This document shows positions 1-10,001 of a DNA stretch of 64,000 nucleotides, piece after piece. The notes below the pieces were generated by a model. The model was given only the letters and a program-made list of their open reading frames with translations. It searched no databases and was not told the DNA's origin. A program made the position numbers and the translations under genes. Position 1 is the stretch's first letter. Each line of letters starts with the position of its first letter. Origin of the DNA: Acholoe squamosa (Eukaryota > Annelida > Polychaeta > Phyllodocida > Polynoidae); the NCBI GenBank assembly GCA_949317995.1, contig OX439050.1, positions 19,050,061 to 19,114,060 on the forward strand. The letters are read 5' to 3'.

Positions 1-62
1 TACCCTACCTTACTTTACTTTACCCTTACCCTAGCCTATCTTTCCTTACCTTACCTACCTAC
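1..62. repeat. pyrimidine-rich TACCT/TACTT short tandem repeat
   Basis: The window opens with imperfect repeats of 5-6 bases of the TACCT, TACTT and TACCCT kind. The array is cut by the window edge, so its full size is unknown. It precedes the Polinton ATPase remnant and may be a simple repeat near that element's edge. Confidence 0.6.
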
Positions 63-204
63 TTTGTTTTCCTTTCAACTATAAAGAAAGAAGAAAGTTT
101 ACACACAAAAAACACTTTCTTTTCAACCTACGGCGGAAATAGAGAATGCACAGAAAGCAGTGGAAACTGTCGATTTCCACCCTCAAATTGAAGGATCTTT
201 CACC

Positions 205-705
205 ATGATTATAGCAGGTCCCACCTCCTGTGGAAAAAATCACTTACTTTTCAACCTCTTGAGGAATTTCAAACATTTATTGACTCCCGAAGTACACAAC
301 GTCCACTACTGTTACAATTAATGGCAACCTGGATTTGACGAGATGGAGAAGTTAGGCATCAATTTCAACAAGGGACTCCTGTCAGACGAATTCCTTTTTG
401 AAGAAGCTCAAAACATTCGAAAACAAGGACGATTTGATGGATCTGGAATACGTTCCCACTGTGAGCATGATATTCATCACCCAAAACCTCTTCTTCAACA
501 TCCCGGCTTACAGGAACTTGAGCTTAAATGCTTACTATCTCACGGTTTTCACGAACCCTCGTGACATGAGTCAAATATCCTACATAGGCAAACAGGCCTT
601 TCCCAACCAGAAATCTTTTCTCACTATAACGCTGAGACACAAGAAAAACATCCATACGTAATCCTGGACTTTAAGCAAGCTACACCTGACGCTCTCAGAG
701 CATAA
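205..705 (+). pseudogene. Polinton element 1: FtsK/HerA-type genome packaging ATPase, broken
   Basis: This is a remnant of the DNA packaging ATPase of a Maverick/Polinton element, which would pump DNA into the capsid. The first frame starts at 205 with a P-loop-like GPTSCGKN; the usual Ser/Thr after the lysine is Asn here. An in-frame TAA lies at 319-321. A frameshift near 420 moves the reading to the frame containing a DDLMDLE (Walker B-like) stretch. After that come IFITQNLF, NPRDMSQ and, after another shift near 640, ILDFKQATPD. The same order of motifs occurs in the second ATPase at 38,481-39,060, which supports the identification. Stops and shifts make it a pseudogene. The start at 205 is the first ATG before the P-loop; the true start could be further upstream. 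Confidence 0.72.
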
Positions 706-864
706 CCACCCCTTGGAAAATCTTAGTTTTCATTCCCAAGAAGGACGTCAAGAACAAGCAAGAAGACCTGTCCTTTCCCTCGGGGAAAAAGATATATTAC
801 GAGGTGTTCCTTTGAGTTATCGTGCTACCGCTGAAACTGTACATGCGCGCGAGGAGACGCAAAG

Positions 865-1200
865 GTGCTCAACTGGGATCGAAACAGTGAAATACACGTA
901 GGTGGGGCACCCGTCAACGGTAGCAGCATAACAAAACCTTTAACTGACGCTAGCCGAAAGAAATCTCTGGCTGACAGGAAACCCGTGGGATTGGATCTCT
1001 TTGTCAGAGCCGTGAAGCGGGTGAATCTGTCCTTGAAATACGTCAGAAACAAGAAACTTTTAGGAGAGGCTAGATCGAAAAGACTTAGACACCACTCGCA
1101 GTCGACTCTAGCTAGGTGTAAAGCTAGGGGGATAACAAAAATAGACGTAGATCAAGGAGGATCAGGGTGGAACAGAATAAAATGGCACACCAGGCTCTGA
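865..1200 (+). pseudogene. Polinton element 1: short basic ORF downstream of the ATPase
   Basis: An open frame of about 111 codons rich in Lys and Arg. It contains VGGAPVNGSSI, DASRKKS and GLDLFVRAVKRVNL in its first half and a very basic C-terminal tail. I do not recognise the family firmly. Its place directly after the packaging ATPase and before the capsid remnants fits one of the small virion or DNA-binding proteins of Polintons. The preceding stretch 713-860 reads as fragments in other frames, so the N-terminus is probably lost. It could also be the surviving part of a longer protein. Confidence 0.4.
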
Positions 1201-1672
1201 AAAAAAGTGCTCAAGTTGTACACCGATCCTAAAAAATCGGCAAGTTTCACGAGAGTGTCTAAACTACAACGACAACACCTCAAGAAAACCCAAAGGAAAA
1301 ACATAGAACAAGTCTTACACCAGACACAAACCCCACAAGAGACGCTTTCCCAGACCCAAGACACAGACATGGGGAATAGATAAACAATGGCAACTGGACC
1401 TGATAGACATGCGAGAAAACACATGAGAGGGTTTTCAGAGATTTCGCTAGTCCAATCGTCGTCGCCCTTCGGAACTGTCTCAGGCAGGGGGTCGTTGTGA
1501 CCAGATATCTAACCCCTACGTTACCTCCCGCTTGCCCAGTGGGAAAGGCTGTCTGATTCGTCCCATACAAATGCTCCCCTCACCGACCAAGATCGTTCAA
1601 TGATTGAGTCGCACATCGATTTAAAGCAGCTCACACCGCTGGTGGACAGGATTTGGTCGGTCCTGAGTCGTC

Positions 1673-2170
1673 TTGGCCTTGAAGCCGGCTTTTGCGAAAA
1701 ACAACCCTCACCTCGTGACATACCTGAACAAGTTCTTTGAGGATAAGTTTTCCAAAGTGGTGGAGGCTTTGAGAAAAGCACCACGTAAGAGTGGGGCCAA
1801 CGTTTTCTCCTACGACAAATACACCATGAAATGCACCGTTTCCCTTCCACCTGGCACGGTGTTGAGAACTTGGGAACCCAACTTGGTTTAGAGGGTCGCG
1901 TCCTCTTGAGCGGAGAGACGCAGAGTCCCTAAGTGGTGGACTTTTTCTTCAAGTCGCGTCAAATCTACGTCTACTAGGACATAGTGAAACACAGGTAGGC
2001 AACAAGAAAGCACCTCTCACAAGTTGAGATGCAAGAACTTGAACTACGTCCCCATCGACAAGAGAACCTTCAGACAAATAAAAATCTACTTAAGAGACAC
2101 CACGGGGCAAGCTGTCCCATTCGAATGCAGGCAGGAAGAAACACACAGTCATCATGCGCCCACACCTGGA
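1673..2170 (+). pseudogene. Polinton element 1: minor capsid (penton-like) protein fragments
   Basis: Two fragments seem to belong to one decayed gene. The first (1673-1891) has 72 codons, includes TYLNKFFEDKFSKVVEAL and ends in a stop. The second (2024-2170) reads LNYVPIDKRTF, then IKIYLRDTTGQAVPFE. An ending of the type YVP-(x)-KR-(x)-F-(x)n-DDTG-(x)n-PFE is what I associate with the C-terminus of Polinton single jelly-roll minor capsid proteins. The stretch between them (1892-2023) has stops in the relevant frames, and the second fragment shifts frame after about 2140. Position immediately before the major capsid remnant agrees with Polinton gene order. The assignment rests on the C-terminal motif and synteny only. 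Confidence 0.5.
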
Positions 2171-2239
2171 CCTCGTAAGACAGTGCAAGAAATTAGCGCC
2201 CCACCACGAAATGAAGTTCATCTTTGAGAAAAATGATGC

Positions 2240-2886
2240 AAGCGGCCGACCAAGAGTTTTGGATCAAGATGACTAAAGCAGAAATGAGCATCAAGCAGGT
2301 GAAAGTCAACGACTAGGTGGTCGAGACTCACAATAAATGCGTTGTCGATCTGGAGTTCGGACCATTCAACTACTACATATCGAGGTGTAAAGTGACCAAG
2401 CACATGCTGAATGGTGGTTCGCAAGACTACAGGTGGACTCAACCGGACACCAGTTAAATCCCCACCCGTGTGGTCTTGGCTATGGTCAAAGAGACGGCAT
2501 CAGCAGGCAGCAAAACTGAGAACCCGTTCAACTATAGGCACTTCAACCTGAAGGAGATCGCTCTCAGATTCGAAGACCAAAAGTTTGAACTGAGAATGGC
2601 TTTCGACATTGACAACTGCATAAGAGCTTACCACCAAATGTACATAGACAGCAGACTCTTAGCACTCGGACAAAACTGTGACATCGCTCTTGAGGAGTTC
2701 ATGGACAGGCACTCGTTCTTCATTTTTGACCTAACTCCAGACAGAACTCCAGAAGATTCTCACATCAACCTCAAGTTCGCTTCTCCCTCCAACCACGCCA
2801 TTTCGGCCATCCTGTGTTCCTTCTACGACAACAACATCCAACTCACGGCTGACCGCTTCCCGGTGACCGACTATCACATGAACTAG
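2240..2886 (+). pseudogene. Polinton element 1: major capsid protein (double jelly-roll), C-terminal part
   Basis: The frame contains VVDLEFGPFNYYISRCKV (about 2350), then a 138-codon open stretch from 2470 with ENPFNYRHFNL, IRAYHQMYIDS, FIFDLTPD and a stop at 2886. The pattern NPFN-(x)-HFN followed by a Tyr-rich helix and FDLTPD is typical of the second jelly roll of the Polinton/adintovirus major capsid protein. In-frame stops lie near 2320 and 2456. The first jelly roll is not visible, so about half of the usual protein is missing. Neighbours are the minor capsid remnant before it and the maturation protease after it. Confidence 0.65.
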
Positions 2887-2889
2887 GAA

Positions 2890-3264
2890 TGAAAACTGGC
2901 AAGTTGAAAAACCACCTGCAGACACAAAGAAACCCTCCACATGCTTCGTAAGCAACACCGACCATAGTTCTGAACCGGGTCAACATTGGGTGGCTTTCTA
3001 CGTGAAAGAAAACGGTCAAGTTTTCTTCTTTGACCCCTATGGCATACCACCTCTAACTATATACCATCGCGCGTTCTTGTCGAAATCGTCAGACGGACAC
3101 GGACACTTCAACAGAAAGCAACTTCAGAACCTATATGCCAAAACCTGTGGGGCTCACTGCATCCACTTTCTCATGTCGAAACAAGGACCCCTTTCACACA
3201 GTGAAAACCTTCTCTCAACTAGTGAAGAATCTAATGGACAAAAAAGTCCAACCATGGATGAGGT
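2890..3264 (+). pseudogene. Polinton element 1: adenain-like cysteine protease
   Basis: This is the capsid maturation protease of a Polinton, related to adenovirus endopeptidase. The catalytic elements appear in the expected order: His in PGQHWVAFYV (His codon 2984-2986), the acidic residue in VFFFDPYG (Asp codon 3032-3034), and the nucleophile in KTCGAHCIHFL (second Cys, codon 3158-3160). The frame is open from just after the capsid stop. No ATG is obvious, so the start is uncertain. A frameshift between about 3190 and 3225 separates this frame from the likely original C-terminus, which ends near 3264. A MITE begins 27 bases later. The core is well preserved, but the protein as encoded would have an altered tail. 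Confidence 0.8.
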
Positions 3265-3290
3265 AGTAGTTTGTATGGGACATCATGTAT

Positions 3291-3909
3291 GTGTGGCCCA
3301 ACGGGGAAGAACGTGCCTCCAGGGGGGATTTTTAGTACTGGTTTTGGCCACCAGGGGGCAGAATATGGGTAAAACACTGACAAATATGCTAAAAAAAGCT
3401 TTAGGCCAATTTTTCATAAGGAATCCAGTGGTATGCTTAAAATTGTTCGATCTCCATTGAAAATGTTCCATTTTTGGAATGTTGGTTGCCATGGAAACAT
3501 AGAAAATTGGTAGATAAGGCAATTTCTGGTTGCCATGGAAACCACTCCCCTATTCCAATTGTGAATTTTTGCCACAAACTCATTTTGAAATTCCTTCACG
3601 AACCCAGAACTGAAAACAGAACTCAAAAATTCCCTCTAGAACCAATTTTATGACAAAAACATCACATTTCTTTGGTTATTTTTCCACAAAACTGTATTTC
3701 TTTGCATTTTTAGTGTTTATGAGAGCATATAATGCATTTAGAGCTTATTTCCTATTTTCATTTGTACACAAAAACCTATGTTTGACAAGCAATTACAGCA
3801 AAACTACCAGGGATATTTTAGCTCAAGATATCTCATTTTAAAGCCCATGACTTAAACCTTAAAAAGCCATTTCCCCCCAGGAGGCATGTTTTCCCTCACC
3901 TGGTCACAT
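3291..3909. mobile_element. non-autonomous terminal-inverted-repeat element (MITE), copy A
   Basis: The ends form imperfect inverted repeats of about 40 bases. The left end reads GTGTGGCCCAACGGGGAAG and then GCCTCCAGGGGGG; the right end, reverse complemented, has ATGTGACCAGGTGAGGGAA and then GCCTCCTGGGGGG. The interior has no coding capacity. A related, shorter copy lies at 30,095-30,440 and shares GGATTTTTAGTACTGG just inside the left end. Insertion separated the protease gene from the coiled-coil ORF of Polinton element 1. A target duplication is not clear. Confidence 0.65.
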
Positions 3910-3917
3910 GTGTATGG

Positions 3918-4130
3918 ATGAATTACACACACATGGTCGATGATGTGCAACAAATAAAAGTGGGAGAGGAACTAGTGCTGGAACTCGTAGACAAGTTGGT
4001 GAACAAAATGACCACGTTGGAGGAAAGAGTGTGTGTGTTGGAAAATGAAACACAGCCAGCAGCGAGAAAATCGGGGTGTTCTTGGAACTGTACTAAAAAC
4101 TCTATTATCGTGTCGAATGTATGTGTGTAA
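3918..4130 (+). CDS. small coiled-coil ORF at the end of Polinton element 1
   Basis: A 70-codon frame with a heptad-like stretch EELVLELVDKLVNKMTTLEE, then VCVLENE and a Cys/Trp-containing tail, ending at a TAA. An AATAAA sits about 18 bases after the stop, near 4148. It lies directly downstream of the MITE, on the same strand as the virion genes, so it may be the last gene, or the C-terminal part of a longer gene, of the element. I do not recognise the family. A trimeric or dimeric structural role is a guess from the coiled coil. Confidence 0.4.
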   Translation: MNYTHMVDDVQQIKVGEELVLELVDKLVNKMTTLEERVCVLENETQPAARKSGCSWNCTKNSIIVSNVCV

Positions 4131-4329
4131 CCCCTTTTTGTAGTGAAAATAAAAAAGAGAAAAATTGAAAAAAAGCCTTCTAGTTATTTTTTCACATGTG
4201 TTAGCAGCATAGTAGAAATGTTGTAGGTGCAGAACATATGGTGCAACCACACCCCATGGGGGCTATAGAAATAAACAAGCTGCAGCCGGCTGCTACAACA
4301 GCTGGCTATGTGTGTGTACATTGGGTAAG

Positions 4330-4560
4330 ACTCGGTTTGTTTTTGTTTAAGTTTTCTACTGCGGCGACCATGGCAACCACGTGGTCGGTTTGTTTTTGTT
4401 GACTTTTATTTGTTGTGATCAAGTGATCATCATGTGATGACGTCATAGTTCTCAGCCAATCAGAGCTCAAGAAAGTAGGTCACATGCCCATATATGGTCA
4501 CTTCCGGTTTCAAAACTAAGTCTCTTCCGGTTCGTTAGTAGGTCAAATGGATTTCAGTAG
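4330..4560. promoter_or_regulatory. cluster of CRE, CCAAT, ETS and AGGTCA motifs beyond Polinton element 1
   Basis: Within about 230 bases there are TGACGTCA (about 4437), GCCAATCAGAG (about 4453), AGGTCA (about 4476 and 4541), GGTCACTTCCGGTTT (about 4497) and a second CTTCCGGTT (about 4524). The same set recurs at 57,045-57,300 beside element 3. It lies just past the last gene, where a Polinton terminal repeat with promoter function would be expected. Function is inferred from motifs only. Confidence 0.4.
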
Positions 4561-5090
4561 CTGTAGCTATGCGCTGAGTTTACCCCTATATACTACTGTC
4601 CTTTAGAAAAAGAAGAACTGGCATGTTAAAACGGCTTTAAAAATCAAATGCACATCATGTGCAATTAATTGTATAATAAAACCATGATGCAAATATACCC
4701 TTATACATATGATTACATGTTTATCACAAAATTCGCTGGAGAAAATGTTTATGTAATTGTGGGCATGGATGCGCCACTTTAAATGATCAGAGTCCAACTA
4801 CAGCGTAATCTTGAAGTGTAAGTGGTTTATTGATTCAGAGTATCAATATTGACCACCTGGAGGCAACTGATGATCTTGAAAGGCTACTCCAACCCTGAGG
4901 CAGCACAGGAAGTCAGTGTCTCCATGTTGACTGTTAGGTACATATAGTAAATATAGCATTTCATTGGTGGAGCTTATTACATAATAGGATGCTTGGATGT
5001 TGATTTGTCTAATGGGAGCTTTTTACAGGAGCACCGTGTAGCGGGCCTGAGGTGTGAAAGCGGTCGTGTAACCAGGTTTAATAATTGTAA

Positions 5091-5094
<4 letters not shown>

Positions 5095-5138
<44 letters not shown>
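5095..5138. repeat. (TA)n microsatellite
   Basis: An uninterrupted run of alternating T and A of about 44 bases. Confidence 0.95.
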
Positions 5139-5141
<3 letters not shown>

Positions 5142-5558
5142 AATCTGTGAATGCTGCCCCTGGAGGCAGTTTCTCCACATAGATACGGGGTCCATATGTC
5201 AAATACGGCCCCCATATGTCTAAAAATCGTTTTTGCTCAGATTTCCGCATCCTGCCTCAGTGGATGCGGCCTTCTGCATCCAGATGCAGACAAAAATGCA
5301 TTTTTGCTCAAGATACGGAAAGTAAAAATCCCGTATAATGTCCGAATATGGGGCCCTGAATACCACCTGCTCTAGGGCATGAGGTATCCTACATATGGCC
5401 ATCTTTCCTCCATATGTGCCATTTTATAGGTCCGTATGTGGTCTATAGGATAAGCTGAGATGAGTGTGCACCTTATATGCAAGTTAAATCAATAAATTAA
5501 TTGCTAAATCATGCTTAGAAAAGCTCAATATTGGATCCATGCATAGAGAATTGCTGCC

Positions 5559-5666
5559 CTTGAGTGGTTAAAGCCCTTAGGGGGTTAGCGATAAGGCGCC
5601 TGGCTGGCAGCTACTTTCCCATGATCCATCCTAACCCCTTAAGGACTTTAATCACTCAAGGGCTTT
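5559..5666. repeat. inverted repeat (hairpin)
   Basis: CCCTTGAGTGGTTAAAG with TTAGGGGGTTAG on the left is matched by CTAACCCCTTAAGG and CTTTAATCACTCAAGGG on the right, with about 45 bases between the arms. It is probably a small foldback element. Confidence 0.65.
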
Positions 5667-6047
5667 AAACTTTTAAAGATTAAGTAAAAAAAACTGATGG
5701 TTCTGCATGTGTATAATATCTTCTCCCAGTCTACCTAGATTTTTTTCCGTATGCATGACGTCATTGCTGCATGTATGACGTCATTTAGGGAATTCCCTAG
5801 GGGGTTTCCTGGAATGTTAACTATTTTTATTATTAAGCCTTGAATCCACCAAAAGAAAATCCGTATTTATCAATAAATTTCCGCAGCTCTTATATACGGA
5901 CACTACACGGAGGTCATTTAAAAACCATTTTACTGATATAAAAAAATAATCCCACATAGGTCCCGCATTTGACCCTCCACATGTGCTTATAATGTCTCTG
6001 TGGAAAAACAGCCTCCTGTCGGTGCCTTCTGACTTAAGTTTCACATT

Positions 6048-6165
6048 ATTTTAATGAGATTTGTGCTAATTAAAAAGATTCTATCATACATAGTTAATGT
6101 AAGGGAGAGAAGAAGGATTCTTTGCTGCATTATATGACGTCACAATTGACGAAATGCAGCAGGTA
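6048..6165. repeat. left arm of an inverted-repeat element split by the LTR retrotransposon
   Basis: Read in reverse complement, this segment contains CTGCTGCATTTCGTCAA, TGTGACGTCATA and AATCTTTTTAATTAGCACA. The same words, slightly changed, occur in direct orientation at 19,484-19,600. The two arms flank the retrotransposon, so they were probably about 250 bases apart before the insertion. Confidence 0.65.
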
Positions 6166-6324
6166 CTGCATTGATTAAGTATGGGCACTTCCGGAAAACA
6201 TCTTATTACATAAAAAGGGTTCCCTCTCCCCATCATGATATTACTAAAGATCACTTTCTGGGCTTATATTGTATTGATTAACAGAAGAAATAAACAATCA
6301 GTTTAACACAAAATTTGATATTAG

Positions 6325-6620
6325 TGTAGGGGTATGGTATTTACACTTTTACGTTCATGTACCCGTGGGACTCAGACCTAGGTCTTCGGGTGTAGTGGGG
6401 GAATCCGGATGGCAGGTGGCAGCACCTGCCTCTGGGTTCGTACCTATTACACCAGGGGGCCTACCACTCGTCCTCCAAACGTCACGTGGCCGGTCTGAGT
6501 TTCGCGGGCTTTTCCCCTATATAACATAAGCTTTGAAATAAAAGCTCGGTTGCCTACCCGGAAATTTTTTCTCTCTTCGTTATGATTACTTAATCTAACT
6601 TAACGAGACGAACGACTACA
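6325..6620 (+). repeat. 5' LTR, internally deleted
   Basis: 296 bases, starting TGTAGGGGTATGG and ending GACTACA. It lacks about 123 bases present in the 3' LTR: CCCTATATA joins directly to ACATAAGC. The missing piece lies between the TATA-like box and the AATAAA signal. Outside that gap I count 7 substitutions and a 1-base indel against the 3' LTR over about 295 bases. Confidence 0.93.
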
Positions 6621-6621
6621 C

Positions 6622-6634
6622 TGGTGCCGTGACC
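6622..6634 (+). other. primer binding site
   Basis: TGGTGCCGTGACC starts one base after the LTR end. It begins with TGG, the complement of a tRNA 3' CCA end, as expected for a minus-strand primer site. I did not assign the tRNA. Confidence 0.75.
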
Positions 6635-6663
6635 AGTTGGTCTTCGGGTAAGCACAGTCAGAA

Positions 6664-9394
6664 ATGACTGAGCTGAGCCCAGTTAGGGGAAATGGCCCAA
6701 ATCATGAGCTAAATTCCCCGATGGAAGATGGTGAAATCAAGTCACCATCCCAAGGTACGGAGTGGAGAGATCCACAGGAACACTACCCTGATAGGTTAGC
6801 GGATGTAAGAAAGAACTTACACGATGAACTGGAAGAATTTGGAGATTCCTTATGCATGCCAGGAGGTACTTTGAAACCTGCACCTATGCACAAAAGTACC
6901 GCTCAATTTGGTCAACTACCATTTGAGGTACCGAAGCCTAGTGCAGGTATGTTTGAAACTCCATATAGTTCTCGAATTAAACACCAAAAATGTGGATTCG
7001 AAAAGAACAAAATGGACGAGCTTGAAGATATGAGAGCTGAATACGAGAAGATCCAAAAGAATCTCGTTACACTGACCGGAACTCGAGACAAAATTCTGAC
7101 TGAAAACAAACAGTTGATATCAGAACGTCTTGATTACGATCAGAGTTGTAGACGCCAACAACAACTGTTATTGGATCAAATGGAGAAGAAAAAACAAGAT
7201 TTCCAACTCCAGCATGAACAGTATCGTGATGCACTATACACGGCGGATCTGGAATACAGACCCTCATGTGATGAGTTGAATAAAACTAAACAAGAGTTAA
7301 ATTCAACTCAATCGGCCTATGGCAAGTATCAAGAAGAGCTGAAGAAAATAGAATCAGCCTTCAAAGATGCACGAAGTACGTATCATTAACAAACCGAAGA
7401 GCATGAAAAACTCAGAGGTCAATGGATACGTGAATCCGCAGACTTGACTGCTAAGCAGACAAAAATGCTGGATGATTATTCCGAACTGGAAGCTAAAGCT
7501 ATCCAGATGTCAAAGTATCTAGAGGATACTGGCTGTGCGGTAGGCACTCTTGAACCAGACTTCTCTGTTTCAGGAATTGCCCTAAACACGACGTGTAACC
7601 GGATGTACTCTTTGAGGGGCGAAGACGAGGCAACAGAGACAACTGTACCTCGTTGCGAAGAAGTAAAGAGTCATCAGGTTAGATTCACGGATAATACCTC
7701 AAAACCTCTTGGTTTAGGTACGGGAAATGCTGGGGGTGCTTCCACGAGTGGAGTTAAACAAAACCACTCAGTAAGAACCTCCACCTTTGACGGCGGATGG
7801 CCACAACAGTCACCTTTAGGGGGACCAAATGGCCCGTATGCCCAGTATGGATGGAATCAATCCCAATCAGGAGCGAATCCGTCTAATGGTAACGCCCGGA
7901 ATACATCCGGAGGAACAACCGGACGAACATCCGGGAATTCCAGTACAGCTGGAGGGCAATCCGGATGCAATCAAGGATCCGGACCTTCAGGAGATAGTTC
8001 CAGAAGCAGACCCTCTGCCGGTAGAACTGGTTCCAATAATGGATATCAGTTGTATGGAACAGGAGGAAACACTAATAACAATAGTGGTTTCTTTAGTTTT
8101 GGTGGAAATGCACAACCCACCAATAATCCAGGGTCAACTCCTCAAGCACCTTCTCACAGGTGCCTCCATACGGAGCAGGAGGATCAGGGCGTGGAGGAGG
8201 ACCACCACCCGGTGGCTTTGGAGGTACTTATGGTACGAATCCTCCAAGGAAAAAGAGACTCAGTCGCCGAGTATCTCTTTCTCCAGGGTTACAAGCACTG
8301 CATGATTCTAATGCAGCGATTGCTAACTTAGGTGTTGATTGTTACAAGCAAAGTCTGGACGATACGGAGATCATGGAATGGAGTAGGGGGTTAACCCTTA
8401 CTGGATCCACAAATCCGGCTCGTAGAGTAGCTAAGATACCTACTCCCTTTAATGCCAAGAATCCTTGGAAGGATGAGTATCAAGGCTGCGCAGATGTCTT
8501 TAACTGCAATGGATGGGGCAAAGCGGAAGCTCTCCCTTATCTAGTATGCTGGTTAAAGGAAGGCGACGGTAAAGGAGCCGTGGAACAATGGAGAGATTCC
8601 CAAATTGTAGGACTCTCAGCCCATATGAAATATGATGAACTCATAGAGATTGCTTCATATTTATATGGAAATGTAGTTGGGGAAGATCCTTGGCTGACGT
8701 TCACTAAAAGAACGCAGAAACCTAAGGAATCTGCCAAAGTGTTGGCTTAGAATGTCAACGACTGTTGCATAAAGCCAGACCTCAATGGAGATTAGATGAT
8801 GAATGCTTCCTAGATGAAATGTTTAAACAATTCATCAAAGGATTGCGGAATCAGGAACACATGACAGTGGCCTGTGAAGCTTGGAAGAATGATGCCTCTT
8901 TGACAGATTTGTTCCAGTCCTTAGATCATTATGATCGTAAGGCCTGGATCTTTGCCGGGAAGGTACCTCAACGGATGTCAGCAATGATAATCCCGGATGG
9001 GATACCCGAAACCGATTCATCCGAATCAGGGGAACCTGACGAAGATGAAAACGTTGGGGCCGTTGGCCAAGGGAACCCCCGGTACAACCGGAACTGGGGA
9101 AAGAAGCCGGGTTACCTCAAGGAGAAAGTGATTACCACCAAACCTCCTGTGACTCAACCAGATACCAAACCGAACACCGGTCCGTCTTTATCAGAGGACC
9201 TGGTTACCAATTTGGTAAAGAAGATCACTGAAAATCTTAGAAGGCCTAGGCTTGATAGGAGTGTAGTGACATGCTTTCGATGTCAGGAAACTGGACATTA
9301 TGCTGCCGAGTGTGAGGCAGATAAGCCAGTTTTTAGAAACGCTCGTTACCGGAACAATCCGAGTAAGGAGGACTCAGTGAAGAAGGAAAACTGA
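6664..9394 (+). pseudogene. gag: gag polyprotein of the LTR element, broken
   Basis: Gag forms the virus-like particle of a Ty3/gypsy element. The start ATG is at 6664. The first 240 codons are charged and helical, with a coiled-coil stretch at about residues 115-240. An in-frame TAA interrupts at 7387-7389, and the same frame continues from 7390. Residues from about 7700 to 8160 are very rich in Gly, Asn, Ser, Gln and Thr. After a frameshift near 8160 comes a retrotransposon gag-type domain with NAKNPWKDEYQGC and LPYLVCWLKE (8440-8700). Another shift near 8745 leads to the last part, with an acidic linker and a CCHC knuckle CFRCQETGHYAAEC near 9273, ending at 9394. The knuckle would bind the element's RNA. 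Three defects make it a pseudogene. Confidence 0.85.
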
Positions 9395-9432
9395 GTGGGG
9401 GTGTCCATGAAGGCAACCGGATTACCCCCCGA

Positions 9433-9998
9433 ATGAGTGATTGCCATGACTGCCAGCCTATTGCCGCTTGCAGTGCTGGTGAGAATCCTCTAGCGATTTC
9501 GCCCAGCAGTGAAGCAAAGGGACCTGATCAGTTCCTTACTCATGAGGCTGGGGAGACTGATAGTACACCAGGTGTCAAGAACCGGCAGAAGAACACAGAG
9601 GGGAAACCCGATATCACGCCAGAGGAAGTGGCCAATGAGTTGGCCAGGGTGGGGTGTGCCCAGCTTCCCCCGGGTCATCCTTGTCTCGAATTTTTGAAGG
9701 GATGTGGATTTGACCTTGGCGCTAAGACGGAACTTGCCAAGTATGCAAGTTGTCCTACCTACTTGAAAGGTAGGAGGTGGTATGCAGTTGTATCTGTGAT
9801 TGGTAGATCTGCTGAGTTTCTTGTCGATAAGGGTGCTAGCCACTCCTGTATTGCTAAGAGATTCTACGATCTTTTGACTACGAATCATGAAACTTTCACA
9901 ATGGAAGGAAATGCTCGTACGGCCGACGGTAGCATGATACAAACGTTCGGTAGAACATGTATGAGGTTCAGTCTACAGGAGGATAAGGACTTACTCCT
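9433..9998 (+). pseudogene. pol: pol N-terminal part: retropepsin-like aspartic protease
   Basis: The frame opened at 9433 carries a linker and then a protease-like stretch with VSVIGRSAEFLVDKGASHSC. The active-site triplet Asp-Thr/Ser-Gly is Asp-Lys-Gly here (codons 9826-9834), so the enzyme should be inactive. A frameshift near 9990-10000 moves pol from this frame to the next one, where [13 protein letters not shown] follows; that is the hydrophobic region near the C-terminus of such proteases. The ORF lies 39 bases after the gag stop, in a different frame from the gag C-terminus, as in many gypsy elements. Confidence 0.78.
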
Positions 9999-10001
9999 AC
10001 T

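Larger units (their letters stand above)
4601..6047. other. noncoding interval with short repeats
   Basis: No supported gene. It holds a (TA)n tract at 5095-5138, several CCATATGT/ATACGG words between 5170 and 5440, a hairpin at 5559-5666, and two TGACGTCAT sites near 5757 and 5778. Open frames here are short and overlap these repeats. Confidence 0.7.

Noticed and set aside
825..1570. Minus-strand frames opposite the Polinton element 1 virion genes
   Set aside because: They are shadows of the plus-strand remnant; the plus strand carries the gene order and motifs.
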